Counted from the first letter of the stretch, positions 1 through 7,778 are shown. The stretch: DNA of 64,000 bases from GCA-003244245 sp050700115 (GCA_050700115.1 JBOHGG010000024.1:17827-81826), one strand, 5' to 3'. A program made the numbers and translations. Notes: generated from the sequence alone by a model not told the origin.

Positions 1-157
1 CCCGGCCGAGGACCTGACCCTGCTGGTGCAGCCGGGAGAACAGCGCCTCGTGTTCCGGGTTTTCCGCGACTTGTTCGACCCGGCTGAACAGGGAAATGTG
101 GGTGCCATCGACATCGCACCATGGGTCATGGGCCGGTTGCGGTGCTGCAACGGGCAT
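1..157 (-). CDS. Conserved hypothetical protein, 5' part only
   Basis: The first 52 codons of a minus-strand gene that runs off the left edge of the window. The protein begins MPVAAPQPAHDPWCDVDG and continues with a segment reading THISLFSRVEQVAENPEH. The ATG at 157-155 is preceded by GGGAGG about 8 bases upstream, a good ribosome binding site, so the start is well placed. The opposite strand is also open here but has no comparable start signal. I recognise the type only as a short actinobacterial hypothetical protein; no function is assigned. It follows the HLHPQLR-family ORF (285-599) on the same strand. Confidence 0.55.
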   Translation of the reverse strand, partial: MPVAAPQPAHDPWCDVDGTHISLFSRVEQVAENPEHEALFSRLHQQGQVLGR

Positions 158-284
158 GTGGTGCACCTCCCATCTTGCGGGGGCGGGTTGGTGACCGGCT
201 GGCCGCCGGGAGCCGAGCGTCGGGGGCCGCTCGCTCAACCGACGGCCAGCCGGCGATCTTGTGTCCCGGCAGGCCCGGCGGCGC

Positions 285-599
285 TCATGACACGATCACC
301 CACCCAGCCCGCACTCGGGCCCGGCCAGGGGGGCGGCCGACCACCGATGGGTGGCGGAGCTGGGGATGCAGGTGGGTACCGGGTGAGCGGACGGGCAGGC
401 TGGCGTGCTCAGCGCGAGGGGTGGGATCCGGCTGTCCGCCTGGAGCGGAAGAGACAGGCACGGGGCGGCTCGGCCGGCGGCCGGCCGACGTTGTGGTGGG
501 GAACTGCGGGTCGGGTACCCACTGACCGTGATCGACGTCGCAATCGTGCGACGTAGCCGGCCCGCCCTGCTGGGCTCGCTGCAACGCCAATGATGCCAA
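285..599 (-). CDS. HLHPQLR-family proline-rich protein, copy A
   Basis: This open frame is homologous to the ORF at 45945-46361 on the other strand. Shared blocks include VPxPQFP, APGGQPxP and SPGxHLHPQLR. Many nucleotide differences between the copies fall at third codon positions and are silent (CAC CTG CAT CCC CAG CTC against CAC CTG CAT CCT CAA CTA), which supports translation in this frame. The start is uncertain. The frame stays open to 770 but no good ATG or GTG is seen near the conserved part; 599 is a TTG. The stop overlaps an ATG (ATGA), as in copy B, but here the downstream frame ends after 17 codons. Function unknown. Confidence 0.4.
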   Translation of the reverse strand: MASLALQRAQQGGPATSHDCDVDHGQWVPDPQFPTTTSAGRRPSRPVPVSSAPGGQPDPTPRAEHASLPVRSPGTHLHPQLRHPSVVGRPPGRARVRAGWVIVS

Positions 600-678
600 G
601 AACTCCGGGCTCAGAGCGTAAGCCGACTCGATGCCGGTCGCGGGAAGCTGGACACAGGCCGAGCTCGCGCCAGACCGG

Positions 679-700
679 CCACGCCCGTGTACGGGCGTGG
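679..700. repeat. Perfect 10-bp inverted repeat, 2-base loop
   Basis: CCACGCCCGT and ACGGGCGTGG flank a GT dinucleotide. The element lies about 90 bases past the stop of the regulator at 793-2001. It could end minus-strand transcription or be a dimer-binding operator; there is no T-run on the minus strand, so terminator function is not certain. Confidence 0.5.
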
Positions 701-703
701 TGA

Positions 704-781
704 GTGAGTCTGGGCGTGATCCCTGCACCATGCTAGGGATCGTGGCGCCTGATTTGGCGTTTTTGTGCACCTGGGGTGCAC
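704..781 (+). other. Three-hairpin structured element, copy 1
   Basis: Hairpin 1 pairs GATCCCT with AGGGATC. Hairpin 2 is GCGCC-TGATTT-GGCG followed by TTTTT. Hairpin 3 is the palindrome GTGCACC-TGG-GGTGCAC at 765-781. A related copy lies at 6660-6736 with changed bases but the same pairings: there hairpin 1 is CATGATCC/GGATCATG and hairpin 3 is GTGCACC-TGC-GGTGCAC. Both copies sit just past the 3' end of an XRE-TPR regulator gene or its remnant. Hairpin 2 plus T-run looks like a terminator in the plus direction, but no plus-strand gene precedes it. A small RNA or a transcript barrier is possible. Confidence 0.45.
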
Positions 782-792
782 ACCGGCCAGGA

Positions 793-2001
793 TCACCGGA
801 TCGGGGTGACTCCCAGGCTGCGGGCCAGGCCGCGTAGCTCGCGGCCGCCGGCGTCGCGCCGGGCCTGGCGCAGCAGGTCAGCGATCGCTTCGCGGACGAA
901 CACGTCGGTGCGGATCAGCTGCGGAGCCAGCTGATCCGCATGCAACATCACACGCACGCCCTTCTCTCGGGTTTTCTTCCCCGCGACCAGGGCGCGGCCG
1001 AGATCGGCCCAGAACTGAGCCTGGCGGGACGTCGGCAGCAACTCCGGGTGCACCGCCGTGGCAGCCCGCACGGCCTGGCGGTGCTCGCCGAGCTCGACGG
1101 CCAGGCTGGTGCGCCAGACGCCGACGTTGGCCGGCCCGAACCACAGATTCGCCCAGGTACCGACCTCGGTGTCCATCCGCGCCGCCAGCGCCGAGGCTTC
1201 CTCAAGATGGGTGGCCGCCATATCGCGGTCAGCCTGCGCTGCGGCCGCCAGCGCGGCCGACAGGTGCAGCATCCCGCACGCTTGCAGCGCGTCGACGTCG
1301 TTCAGCTTGCCGGTCAGCGTCTGGGCCGCGGCCACCGAGCGCCGGTACTGCGCGACCCGATCAAGCTGACCCGTCGCGGCACCGCGCAGCCAGACCGCGT
1401 AACCCAGCCAGACCGGATCGCCCAGGGCGCGGGCGCACTGCGCCACGCCGTGGGCGGCCAGAATCGGCAAACCGCGCACGCCCAGGCGGGTGGTCACCAT
1501 CGCCGCCGAGCTGTATGCCCGCATCAAGCCCAGCAGAATCTCCCGCCGACGATCAGGCAACCGCACATACGCACCGTGCAACTCCCCCAACAGCGCCGGC
1601 GTCAGCCCGCCCAGCGCCGCGAGATCAGCACTCCAGTGCCGCAGCTTCTCCAGCAGTTCCAGATCCGCGACAATCTCCGGCCAGTCCCGCACCCCGACCT
1701 CCGGGTCAACGCCCAGCTCGCAGCGCTCCATCGCGACCTCGATGCCGATCAGCCCGGCGTGGGCCTCGGAACTGACCACATCATGCGGTGCCCAGGGCTG
1801 CCCAGCCAGCTCAGTCGGGTGCACCCACAGTGCACGGGCCATCGCCTCCAGCGTGTAGAGGTTGGCCACCGCCTTCTCACCGCGCTCCACCTGACCCCAC
1901 ACCGACACCGACAACCCAGCCCGACCCGCCGCCTCCCGCAGGCTCAGCTGATGCCACCGTCGTATTTCCTGTAGCCGCTCGCCCAGCGTCATCTTGTCCA
2001 C
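793..2001 (-). CDS. XRE-family regulator with C-terminal TPR-like domain (RiPP-flanking copy 1)
   Basis: 402 residues. Residues 5-65 form a helix-turn-helix (LREAAGRAGLSVSVWGQVER). The remainder is Ala/Leu-rich paired helices typical of TPR sensor domains that bind a peptide or small ligand. The GTG at 2001 is preceded by AAGGAGG at 6-base spacing; an ATG at 1992 is the alternative. It lies downstream of the graspetide operon on the same strand and is clearly paralogous to 4898-6109: both end in LLRQ(A/T)RRDAGGREL followed by a G-V-(T/A)-P tail. By position the two are likely regulators of the RiPP cluster, perhaps sensing its product. That is inference. Confidence 0.8.
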   Translation of the reverse strand: MDKMTLGERLQEIRRWHQLSLREAAGRAGLSVSVWGQVERGEKAVANLYTLEAMARALWVHPTELAGQPWAPHDVVSSEAHAGLIGIEVAMERCELGVDPEVGVRDWPEIVADLELLEKLRHWSADLAALGGLTPALLGELHGAYVRLPDRRREILLGLMRAYSSAAMVTTRLGVRGLPILAAHGVAQCARALGDPVWLGYAVWLRGAATGQLDRVAQYRRSVAAAQTLTGKLNDVDALQACGMLHLSAALAAAAQADRDMAATHLEEASALAARMDTEVGTWANLWFGPANVGVWRTSLAVELGEHRQAVRAATAVHPELLPTSRQAQFWADLGRALVAGKKTREKGVRVMLHADQLAPQLIRTDVFVREAIADLLRQARRDAGGRELRGLARSLGVTPIR

Positions 2002-2100
2002 ACCAATCCTCCTTCCCCCGATACTGCCCCGCTGAAGCGGGTTGCCACCAGGAGGTGCACACAGGCTTGGCGGCTGTGGGGTACCTCTGGTGGGACGCGG

Positions 2101-3309
2101 CTATGGGGAAGTGGGGTCTGGGGGCAGTGCCCATTGGTGATCGCTGTCAGGGTCTTGGTGCCAGATTCGGTGTTCGGTGGGGGTGGCGGTGAGCCCGAAT
2201 TGGTGCCAGGGCGGTGCGCTGAGCTGGGTCCATTGGGTCCAGGCGGTTTCGATGGCCGCCCAGAGCTGGGTAGGCCCTGCTTCGCGCACGTGGTGGTGGC
2301 CGGTGCTGTGGGGTTGGCGGGTGATCTCGCACCAGGATCCGTCGGGGGATGCGAGGTAGGTGACCGGTGTGTTGTCGTCGGTGAGGTAGATCGCGCGGTA
2401 CATGCCGGGGGGCAGGTACAGCTGGGCCAGGAACGGGAACATCTGGTTGCCGTCGACCTGGGCGGGGTTGACCGTGGTGTCCCGGGTGGTGGGGGGCTCG
2501 GTGGTCGGGACGGGGCGGGGTGATCCGGTGGTGGGGCCTGCGGTGGTGCGGCGGGCCATGAAGCATCCCCACCACGGCAGGAACCGTCCCTGTACTTGGT
2601 GTTGGGTGCTGTCGCGGCGCAGGGCCAGCAGGTTGCCCGCGCCGAGGGGTCCTTCCAGGTGGACCAGCGCCACCCCGCCGGGGCGCAGCTGGTCGATCCA
2701 CTGGGCCGGGAAGGAGCGCAGGGAGCAGGTGGCGATGATCCGGTCGAAGGGGGCGTGCTCGGGGAGTCCCTCGGCGCCGTCGCCAGTCACGAGGGTCGGG
2801 TGGTAGCCGATCTGGGCCAGCCTGTCTCGGGCGGCCGCTACCAGAACGGGGTCGATGTCGACGGAGTGAACCTGTCGGTCGCCCAGCCGGTGCGCTAGTA
2901 GTGCGGCGTTGTAGCCGGTGCCGGTGCCGATCTCCAGCACCCGGTGGCCGTCGTGCACGTCGAGGGCTTCGAGCATGCGGATCATCAGATCGGGCTTGGT
3001 CGAGGAGCACACGGGCATCTGGACGCCGCGGTCGGCGTATTCGGCGACGTCGGTGATCACTGTGGTGGGGGAGTAGACCAGCTTCAGCCATTCCCGGGTG
3101 CTCTGCTCATCGTCGGGTTCGTGGCGGATCCACCGTGAGGGTCTGGTGCTGGTGTCCTGCAGGTAGTAGTGCGGCACGAACAGGTGTCGGGGTATCGCCA
3201 GCAGCGCGTCCTGCCAGTGCGGGGACTGCAGATCGCCCTGGGCGCTGATCTGGTCGACCAGCCGGGCCAGGTGGGACTGCCAGGTCGGTCTGGTGACGGA
3301 AACGGTCAT
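2101..3309 (-). CDS. PIMT-like O-methyltransferase of a graspetide cluster (aspartimide-forming type)
   Basis: 402 residues. The SAM-binding motif VLEIGTGTGYNAALLAHRLG lies at about 124-143, followed by the acidic SVDID strand end, as in protein-L-isoaspartate methyltransferases. The protein has an extra C-terminal region of about 170 residues beyond the usual PIMT length, as in RiPP-associated homologues. The ATG at 3309 overlaps the ligase stop (ATGA), so the two are translationally coupled. In fuscimiditide-type clusters such an enzyme methylates an Asp of the ester-crosslinked peptide, which then closes to an aspartimide. The Asp-Gly in the adjacent precursor fits that role. An upstream in-frame start (3405) would run deep into the ligase gene and is unlikely. 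Confidence 0.82.
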   Translation of the reverse strand: MTVSVTRPTWQSHLARLVDQISAQGDLQSPHWQDALLAIPRHLFVPHYYLQDTSTRPSRWIRHEPDDEQSTREWLKLVYSPTTVITDVAEYADRGVQMPVCSSTKPDLMIRMLEALDVHDGHRVLEIGTGTGYNAALLAHRLGDRQVHSVDIDPVLVAAARDRLAQIGYHPTLVTGDGAEGLPEHAPFDRIIATCSLRSFPAQWIDQLRPGGVALVHLEGPLGAGNLLALRRDSTQHQVQGRFLPWWGCFMARRTTAGPTTGSPRPVPTTEPPTTRDTTVNPAQVDGNQMFPFLAQLYLPPGMYRAIYLTDDNTPVTYLASPDGSWCEITRQPHSTGHHHVREAGPTQLWAAIETAWTQWTQLSAPPWHQFGLTATPTEHRIWHQDPDSDHQWALPPDPTSP

Positions 3310-4289
3310 GAGATGCTCCCGCGGGCGAGTAGGGTCACGAGACTGTCGGTGATGCCCACTCCGGCCGTCGCCTCCAGAAATTGGTATTGGCCACCCGGGT
3401 TGCATTCCAAAAACGCCACCACCTGATCCTCTCCGCTATCCCCCTCGCGGGGGGTTCCGATGACCAGGTCAAAAGCTCCATAGACCAGGCCGAGTTCGGC
3501 CATGAACATGCGCAGGCCCTTGAGTACCCGCTCGGGGAGCTCGATCTGTTCATAGGTGTTGGCCGCGAAGTCGGACCGGTAATCCACATAAGCCTCATCG
3601 GACCCGGCGTGGATGGCTACGCAGAAAATGTCATCACCCACCACGACCGCGCGGCACTCAGTCACCTTCGATGCCCACTCCTGCAGGTGGTGAGCAGTGG
3701 TGGCCACCCCCCGCAGATCCGCCAGGTCGGCCTCGGTAACGAGATGGGTGTAGCCCATCTTGTACCCGCCGTCTTCGAAGATCAGGTTTGTGCTCAACGG
3801 TTTCTGCACCATCCCGGCCACCGACGCCGCGAACCGCGTCAGCACCGAGCCGGAGTTCGTGACCAACGTCGGTGGCACGGTCAGCCCCGCCCGGGCGGCG
3901 ACGCTGTACTGCAGCGGTTTATAGACCGCCCGCGCAGCCAGGTCAGGTCTGTTGACCCACAGCACACCGGGCAGCGCGAACAACACCCCACCCAGACCCA
4001 GCTTCGCCTCCCGGCGGCTGTAGTCGGCCTCGACCGCGCTCAACCCGTCAGGCAGCCGGAACGATGTCGGTGAGCGCACCCACACCGAGCGGATCGCGGT
4101 CAGGTCCACCTCGTGGTGCTCGGTGCGCAGGCACCCTCGCCACGCACCGTCGCGGAACTCTGCATCCAGGGTCAACCGTTGCGGGAACCACGACAGATCC
4201 AGCCGCATCACGGGCTCGCCGCGCTCGGCCAGGCCGAGCACCACGCCGTCGGCGGTGCGGTCCGATTCCTGTGCGAGGACGAGAATCAC
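3306..4289 (-). CDS. ATP-grasp ligase for graspetide macrocyclisation
   Basis: 327 residues, starting MILVLAQESDRTADGVVLGL, the usual N-terminus of ATP-grasp RiPP maturases (TgmB/MvdD-like). The central part (VQKPLSTNLIFEDGG, then VTECRAVVVGDDIFCVAIH) and the C-terminal FLECNPGGQYQFLE carry the ATP/Mg-binding Asn and Glu residues of the family. The enzyme is expected to form ester or amide links between Thr/Ser/Lys and Asp/Glu side chains of the precursor. It starts 3 bases after the precursor stop and its own stop overlaps the methyltransferase start, so the three genes form one operon. The ATG at 4289 aligns with the expected family N-terminus. Confidence 0.88.
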   Translation of the reverse strand: MILVLAQESDRTADGVVLGLAERGEPVMRLDLSWFPQRLTLDAEFRDGAWRGCLRTEHHEVDLTAIRSVWVRSPTSFRLPDGLSAVEADYSRREAKLGLGGVLFALPGVLWVNRPDLAARAVYKPLQYSVAARAGLTVPPTLVTNSGSVLTRFAASVAGMVQKPLSTNLIFEDGGYKMGYTHLVTEADLADLRGVATTAHHLQEWASKVTECRAVVVGDDIFCVAIHAGSDEAYVDYRSDFAANTYEQIELPERVLKGLRMFMAELGLVYGAFDLVIGTPREGDSGEDQVVAFLECNPGGQYQFLEATAGVGITDSLVTLLARGSIS

Positions 4290-4292
4290 GGT

Positions 4293-4628
4293 TCAGCCGG
4301 TGTAGTCCGGTTGGACTTCCCAGTCGTAGTCCTTGCTCGGGCCCTCGTCGCCGTCCTTCTGGTTGATCGTGGTCCACGCCAGCTTCGCGGCCGGGACGGC
4401 CGGCTGGCCGCTCACCACATCCACCGACACCTGCCGCACCGGGCAATACCGGAATGACATCGGTGTGGTGGGCATCCCCATGTCGGTCAGCCACCGCAAT
4501 CCCCACGGGCGAATGCCCGGCGCCGAAGGCGAGTCACTGCGCTCCGGAGCGGTAAAACCTGGCGGACCCAGCGGGAACTGTTCGGACACCGACGCCAATG
4601 GATCATTCACGAACCGAATGCTTGACAT
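4293..4628 (-). CDS. Graspetide precursor peptide with Asp-Gly core
   Basis: 111 residues. The leader has the ATP-grasp-target pattern near the N-terminus (NDPLASVSEQFPLG) and a PWGLRWLTDMGMP segment. The C-terminal 26 residues look like the core: TTINQKDGDEGPSKDYDWEV, then QPDYTG. Thr86, Thr87 and Ser98 are possible nucleophiles for ester links to Asp94, Glu95, Asp100, Asp102 or Glu104. Asp92-Gly93 is the most likely aspartimide site for the neighbouring methyltransferase. I chose the ATG at 4628 because MSSIRFVNDP resembles known precursors; an upstream start at 4646 would add six residues. The exact ring pattern cannot be read from sequence. Confidence 0.85.
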   Translation of the reverse strand: MSSIRFVNDPLASVSEQFPLGPPGFTAPERSDSPSAPGIRPWGLRWLTDMGMPTTPMSFRYCPVRQVSVDVVSGQPAVPAAKLAWTTINQKDGDEGPSKDYDWEVQPDYTG

Positions 4629-4897
4629 CACCGACCACCTCCACACCGGACACCGACCCGATGGTAGAGACGATCAACACGCGCGGATACCCCCTGCTCG
4701 TCCCCGGTCGTGCCTCCCGCAGCGGGTCACGGCCAGGTGGGCGATCAGAACCGGAGGCATCGCCGGCGCAGCCGCACCCTCGTCGGTGACCGTGGAGACC
4801 TTGACCCCAGCACCGGGCACGGTCGCGGAGATCCCATCGGCACCAACCCGAGACGGTGACCCGGCCTGATTGCATCAATGGTGCGCGGTGGCCGGGC
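4629..4897. promoter_or_regulatory. Intergenic region upstream of the graspetide operon
   Basis: 269 bases between the precursor start and the 3' end of the second regulator. It must carry the promoter of the minus-strand RiPP operon unless that is read through from the regulator. I see no convincing -35/-10 pair by eye and no gene with coding character on either strand. Confidence 0.3.
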
Positions 4898-6109
4898 TCA
4901 CCCGACCGGCGCGACTCCCATCCGCCAGGCCAGGCGGCGCAACTCACGGCCACCAGCATCACGCCGGGTCTGACGCAACAGGCCGGCGACCGTTTCACGG
5001 ACGAGCACGTCGTTACGGATCCGCTGCGGGGCTAGCTGCTCGGCGTGGACCAGCACGCCCACGGCCTTGTCCCGGGTCTTCTTCTCCGCGACCATCGCGC
5101 GGCCGACGGCGGCCCAGAACTCGGCCTGCTGGACGGCCGCCACCAGCTCGGGGCGCACCGCCTTGGCCGCCTCGAGAGCCTGGCCGTGCTCGCGGAACTC
5201 GAGGGCGATGCTGGTCTTCCGAATGCCGACTTTGGTCGGCCCGAACCGCCAGTCCGCCCAGGTGCCGACCTCGGTGTCCATCCGGGCGGCCAGCGCCGAG
5301 GCCTCCGCAAGGTGAGTGGCCGCGGTGGGATGGTCGGCCTGCGCCGCGGCCGCCTGCGCAGCGGACAGGTGCAGCATCCCGCACGCCTGCAGCGCGTCGT
5401 CGCAGTCCAGCAGGCTGGTCAAGTCCTCCGCCGCGGCCACCGAACGCCGGTAGTGCGCAGCCCGGTCCAGCTGCCCGGTCGCGGCCCCGCGTAGGTGGCA
5501 CGCGTACCCAAGCCAGACCGGGTCGTTCAAGGTCTGCGCGCACTGCTGCACGGCCCGCGCCGCTAGGCTCGGCAGCCCGCGACCGTTGAGGCGTTTGGTG
5601 GTCCACATCGCTGCGGCGTATGCCCTCATCAGCCCCACCAGCACCTCGGGGCGCTGGCGCGGCATGTGTACGTATGCACCGTGCAGCTGCTCGAGCACCA
5701 CCGGCGCCAGCTCACTTTGTGCCGCGTAGTCCGCGGTCCATCTCATGGTGGTGACCAGCCGCTTTAGATCCTCGGCAATCTGCGGCCAAGCCCGCACGCT
5801 GACCTCCGGATCGACGCCCAGCTCGTAGCACTCCAGTGCGGACTCGATATTCTCCAGCCCGGCCTGCGACTCAGTGCTCGCTACGTCCTGCCGTGCCCAG
5901 GGTTGTCCGGTCAGCTCACCGGGGTGCACCCGCAACGCACCCGCCATCGCCTCCAACGTCTTACGGCTGGTCACGGGCTTCTCGCCGCGCTCGACTTGGC
6001 CCCAGAACGAGAACGACAACCCGGCCAGGCCCGCCGCCTCCCGCAGGTTCAGCTGACGCCAGCACCGGATCTCCCGGACTCGCCAGCCCAACGCCTTTGT
6101 GTCGTCCAT
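4898..6109 (-). CDS. XRE-family regulator with C-terminal TPR-like domain (RiPP-flanking copy 2)
   Basis: 403 residues, beginning MDDTKALGWRVREIRCWRQL. The helix-turn-helix is LREAAGLAGLSFSFWGQVER. Helical repeats fill the rest, with blocks nearly identical to 793-2001 (CGMLHLSAA, ASALAARMDTEVGTWA). The ATG at 6109 has GGAGG about 8 bases upstream. It reads towards the graspetide operon in the same direction, and its stop is 270 bases before the precursor start, so partial co-transcription is possible. The pair probably arose by duplication with the RiPP genes captured between them, and a peptide-responsive role is inferred. No signal peptide or membrane segment. Confidence 0.8.
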   Translation of the reverse strand: MDDTKALGWRVREIRCWRQLNLREAAGLAGLSFSFWGQVERGEKPVTSRKTLEAMAGALRVHPGELTGQPWARQDVASTESQAGLENIESALECYELGVDPEVSVRAWPQIAEDLKRLVTTMRWTADYAAQSELAPVVLEQLHGAYVHMPRQRPEVLVGLMRAYAAAMWTTKRLNGRGLPSLAARAVQQCAQTLNDPVWLGYACHLRGAATGQLDRAAHYRRSVAAAEDLTSLLDCDDALQACGMLHLSAAQAAAAQADHPTAATHLAEASALAARMDTEVGTWADWRFGPTKVGIRKTSIALEFREHGQALEAAKAVRPELVAAVQQAEFWAAVGRAMVAEKKTRDKAVGVLVHAEQLAPQRIRNDVLVRETVAGLLRQTRRDAGGRELRRLAWRMGVAPVG

Positions 6110-6185
6110 GCCGCCCTCCTCTCCTGCGCGCCCGCCGTCTTATTCGTCCACTGCCCCGCGTCCTCTGGCGCGCTGCCGGACATGT

Positions 6186-6202
6186 GTGCACTCGTGGTGC
6201 AC
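6186..6202. repeat. GTGCAC-type palindrome, copy 2
   Basis: GTGCACT-CGT-GGTGCAC, a 17-base near-palindrome matching hairpin 3 of the elements at 765-781 and 6720-6736. As there, it lies just beyond the 3' end of a regulator remnant. Here only this hairpin of the element is preserved. Confidence 0.45.
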
Positions 6203-6212
6203 ACCAGCCTAG

Positions 6213-6330
6213 GTCCACCCGATCGGCGCGATTCCCATCAGCCAGGCTAGATTGCGCAGCTCGCGGGCCGCCGGCGTCGCGGCGGGCCTGGCGCAGCAGG
6301 TCGGCGACCACTTCCCGGAAGACAGCTCGG
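6213..6330 (-). pseudogene. Remnant of XRE-TPR regulator 3' end (frameshifted)
   Basis: Two frames together spell the C-terminus of the regulators at 793 and 4898: VADLLRQARRDAGG in one frame and RELRNLAWLMGIAPIG in the next. A one-base shift separates them and no upstream regulator sequence survives. It is a decayed third copy of the same 3' module, followed by the GTGCAC palindrome as in copy 1. Confidence 0.6.
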
Positions 6331-6338
6331 TAGCGTCG

Positions 6339-6650
6339 TCAGGAGACCTCGGGATCCGGTGCGGCGACGACGCACGCGACGCAGGGCATCCCGGTGCCGA
6401 CGGTGACCAGCTCGGCCTGACCCGGCCGGATCGCCAGCCCGCAGAACGCGCGCAGCTCATCAGGGATCCTCTGCCCGGTGGGCATGGGAAACAGATGCAC
6501 CACCCGGTCGGTCTCGCCGACCGTCCGACCGCTGGGCAGGGTCACACCGAGCAGCAGCCGTGCTGCGAACACGCCGGGTAGCCATTCCCTCAGGCGATAT
6601 CGGGACAACCCAGCCAGCGAGGAACCCTGCGCGTTGCTGGCGCTCCCCAC
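6339..6650 (-). CDS. Small conserved hypothetical protein (GMPCVACVVAA type)
   Basis: About 103 residues if the GTG at 6650 is used. The body reads SRYRLREWLPGVFAARLLLG, then VTLPSGRTVGETDRVVHLFP and PTGQRIPDELRAFCGLAI, ending GTGMPCVACVVAAPDPEV. It has strong third-position GC and a compact domain-like pattern with a Cys-x-x-Cys near the end. The start is uncertain; a TTG at 6613 is the other choice. It sits between two regulator remnants on the same strand. I do not recognise a function. Proteins of this sort are often seen beside XRE regulators in Pseudonocardiales, which is recollection and not tested here. Confidence 0.5.
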   Translation of the reverse strand: MGSASNAQGSSLAGLSRYRLREWLPGVFAARLLLGVTLPSGRTVGETDRVVHLFPMPTGQRIPDELRAFCGLAIRPGQAELVTVGTGMPCVACVVAAPDPEVS

Positions 6651-6659
6651 CCGATCGTC

Positions 6660-6736
6660 AGACTCCGGGCATGATCCTTCCGGCACGCGAGGGATCATGC
6701 GGCCTGATAAGGCGTCTTTGTGCACCTGCGGTGCAC
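6660..6736 (+). other. Three-hairpin structured element, copy 2
   Basis: Related to 704-781. CATGATCC pairs with GGATCATG, GCC-TGATAA-GGC is followed by TCTTT, and the palindrome GTGCACC-TGC-GGTGCAC ends the element at 6720-6736. Arms and loops differ from copy 1 in several bases, but pairing is retained. Confidence 0.45.
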
Positions 6737-6748
6737 ACGGCCCCAGCT

Positions 6749-6880
6749 TCACCCAATGGGCGCGACTCCCATCCGCCAGGCCAGGCCGCGCAGCTCGCGG
6801 CCACCGGTGCCGCGCCGCGCCTGGCACAGCAGGTCAGCAATCACTTCGCGGACGACATCGTTCTTTACCGGGTGCCAGCG
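6749..6880 (-). pseudogene. Remnant of XRE-TPR regulator 3' end (in frame)
   Basis: Encodes NDVVREVIADLLCQARRGTG followed by GRELRGLAWRMGVAPIG and a stop. This is the last 40 or so residues of the regulator family, with no upstream part. The same stop context and structured 3' flank as the full gene at 793 are retained. It is a fourth copy of this terminal module within 6.2 kb. Confidence 0.65.
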
Positions 6881-6982
6881 ATCGACTCGGCCGTGACCAG
6901 CGCTCCTGGATACCGCGCTCCAGGGTCCCCCGCCGGTGACTGTGCCGGACACCCACCGGAGCGACGGACGATACTTTCCGGA

Positions 6983-7444
6983 ATGGACGGGCTCACACTG
7001 CGATTCGCCGCGCCGAGCGAGGCGGACGAGATTACGGCGCTGACGCGTCGGTCAAAGGGGCACTGGGGCTATGACCGCGAGGTCCCTGACCGGATGCGGG
7101 AGATGCTCGCGGTCAGTGCTGAGCAGATTCGTGCCGGCCATGTGGTTGTTGCCGATCGAGATGGCGTGTTGCTCGGCTACCAGATGGGTGGCGAGCCTCC
7201 GCACGGCGAGCTGATGGACATGTTCCTCGATCCGAGCGTGATTGGCACCGGGCTTGGCCGGAAGCTGTGGGACCACGCCGCCAGGTCAGCGCGAGAGCGG
7301 GGGTTTCACAGTCTGACGCTGGAGTCCGACCCCCATGCCGAGCCGTTCTACCTGAGTATGGGTGCCGAACGCATCGGTGAACGAGAGGTCGCCCCCGGCC
7401 GGGTGTTACCGCTGATGAAGGCGATCCTGGTCGAAGTGAGCTGA
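6983..7444 (+). CDS. GNAT-family N-acetyltransferase
   Basis: 153 residues, beginning MDGLTLRFAAPSEADEITAL. The acetyl-CoA-binding region of the GNAT fold is visible as VIGTGLGRKLWDHAARSARE, followed by GFHSLTLESDPHAEPFYLSM and GAERIGEREV, the usual beta-strand/YxxxGF-like end (here FYLSMGAERIG). The substrate cannot be told from sequence. I chose the ATG at 6983 because the N-terminal strand (LRFAAPSEADEI) begins there; the frame is open further upstream but that part overlaps the regulator remnant on the other strand. It stands alone, with no operon partners. Confidence 0.85.
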   Translation: MDGLTLRFAAPSEADEITALTRRSKGHWGYDREVPDRMREMLAVSAEQIRAGHVVVADRDGVLLGYQMGGEPPHGELMDMFLDPSVIGTGLGRKLWDHAARSARERGFHSLTLESDPHAEPFYLSMGAERIGEREVAPGRVLPLMKAILVEVS

Positions 7445-7778
7445 GTAGCTGCTCTCGGCTCGACGGGCTACGACCCGCCGACCGAACTCCTCTCGGCCAT
7501 GGCCATCGGCTGGTCGCCGAGTGCGACCACCACCGCAACAGCCACACCCACGCAAGATCCATGACGGACGCTCATGGTCGGTCCTCGTCCCGCGCGCTGT
7601 CGGCTCGGTTGCCGTCCGGCCGTTCTTCGTCGTCGCCCCGTGGCTGGCTGCAGCCACCCAGGGGCGGGTGGGGCTGTGGGCGCACCTGACCCGACCCGGC
7701 TGTCGAATGGTGGTCAACAGTCCAGCGCCGACTGACGCGATACTGTCCAGCTGAACTGAGAGCAGTACTCTGTGGCTC
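7445..7778. other. Gene-poor stretch
   Basis: 334 bases between the acetyltransferase and the antitoxin. Open frames exist on both strands but lack family features, good starts or ribosome binding sites. I see no RNA gene or repeat here. Confidence 0.4.

Noticed and set aside
26..556. 176-codon plus-strand ORF at the left edge
   Set aside because: It is the antisense of two better-supported minus-strand frames (1-157 with a good ribosome binding site, and the HLHPQLR-family ORF with silent-site divergence).
2101..3309. FxLD lanthipeptide methyltransferase
   Set aside because: RiPP PIMTs also occur in lanthipeptide clusters, but the adjacent ATP-grasp ligase and precursor with graspetide features, and absence of any Lan dehydratase or cyclase, favour a graspetide.
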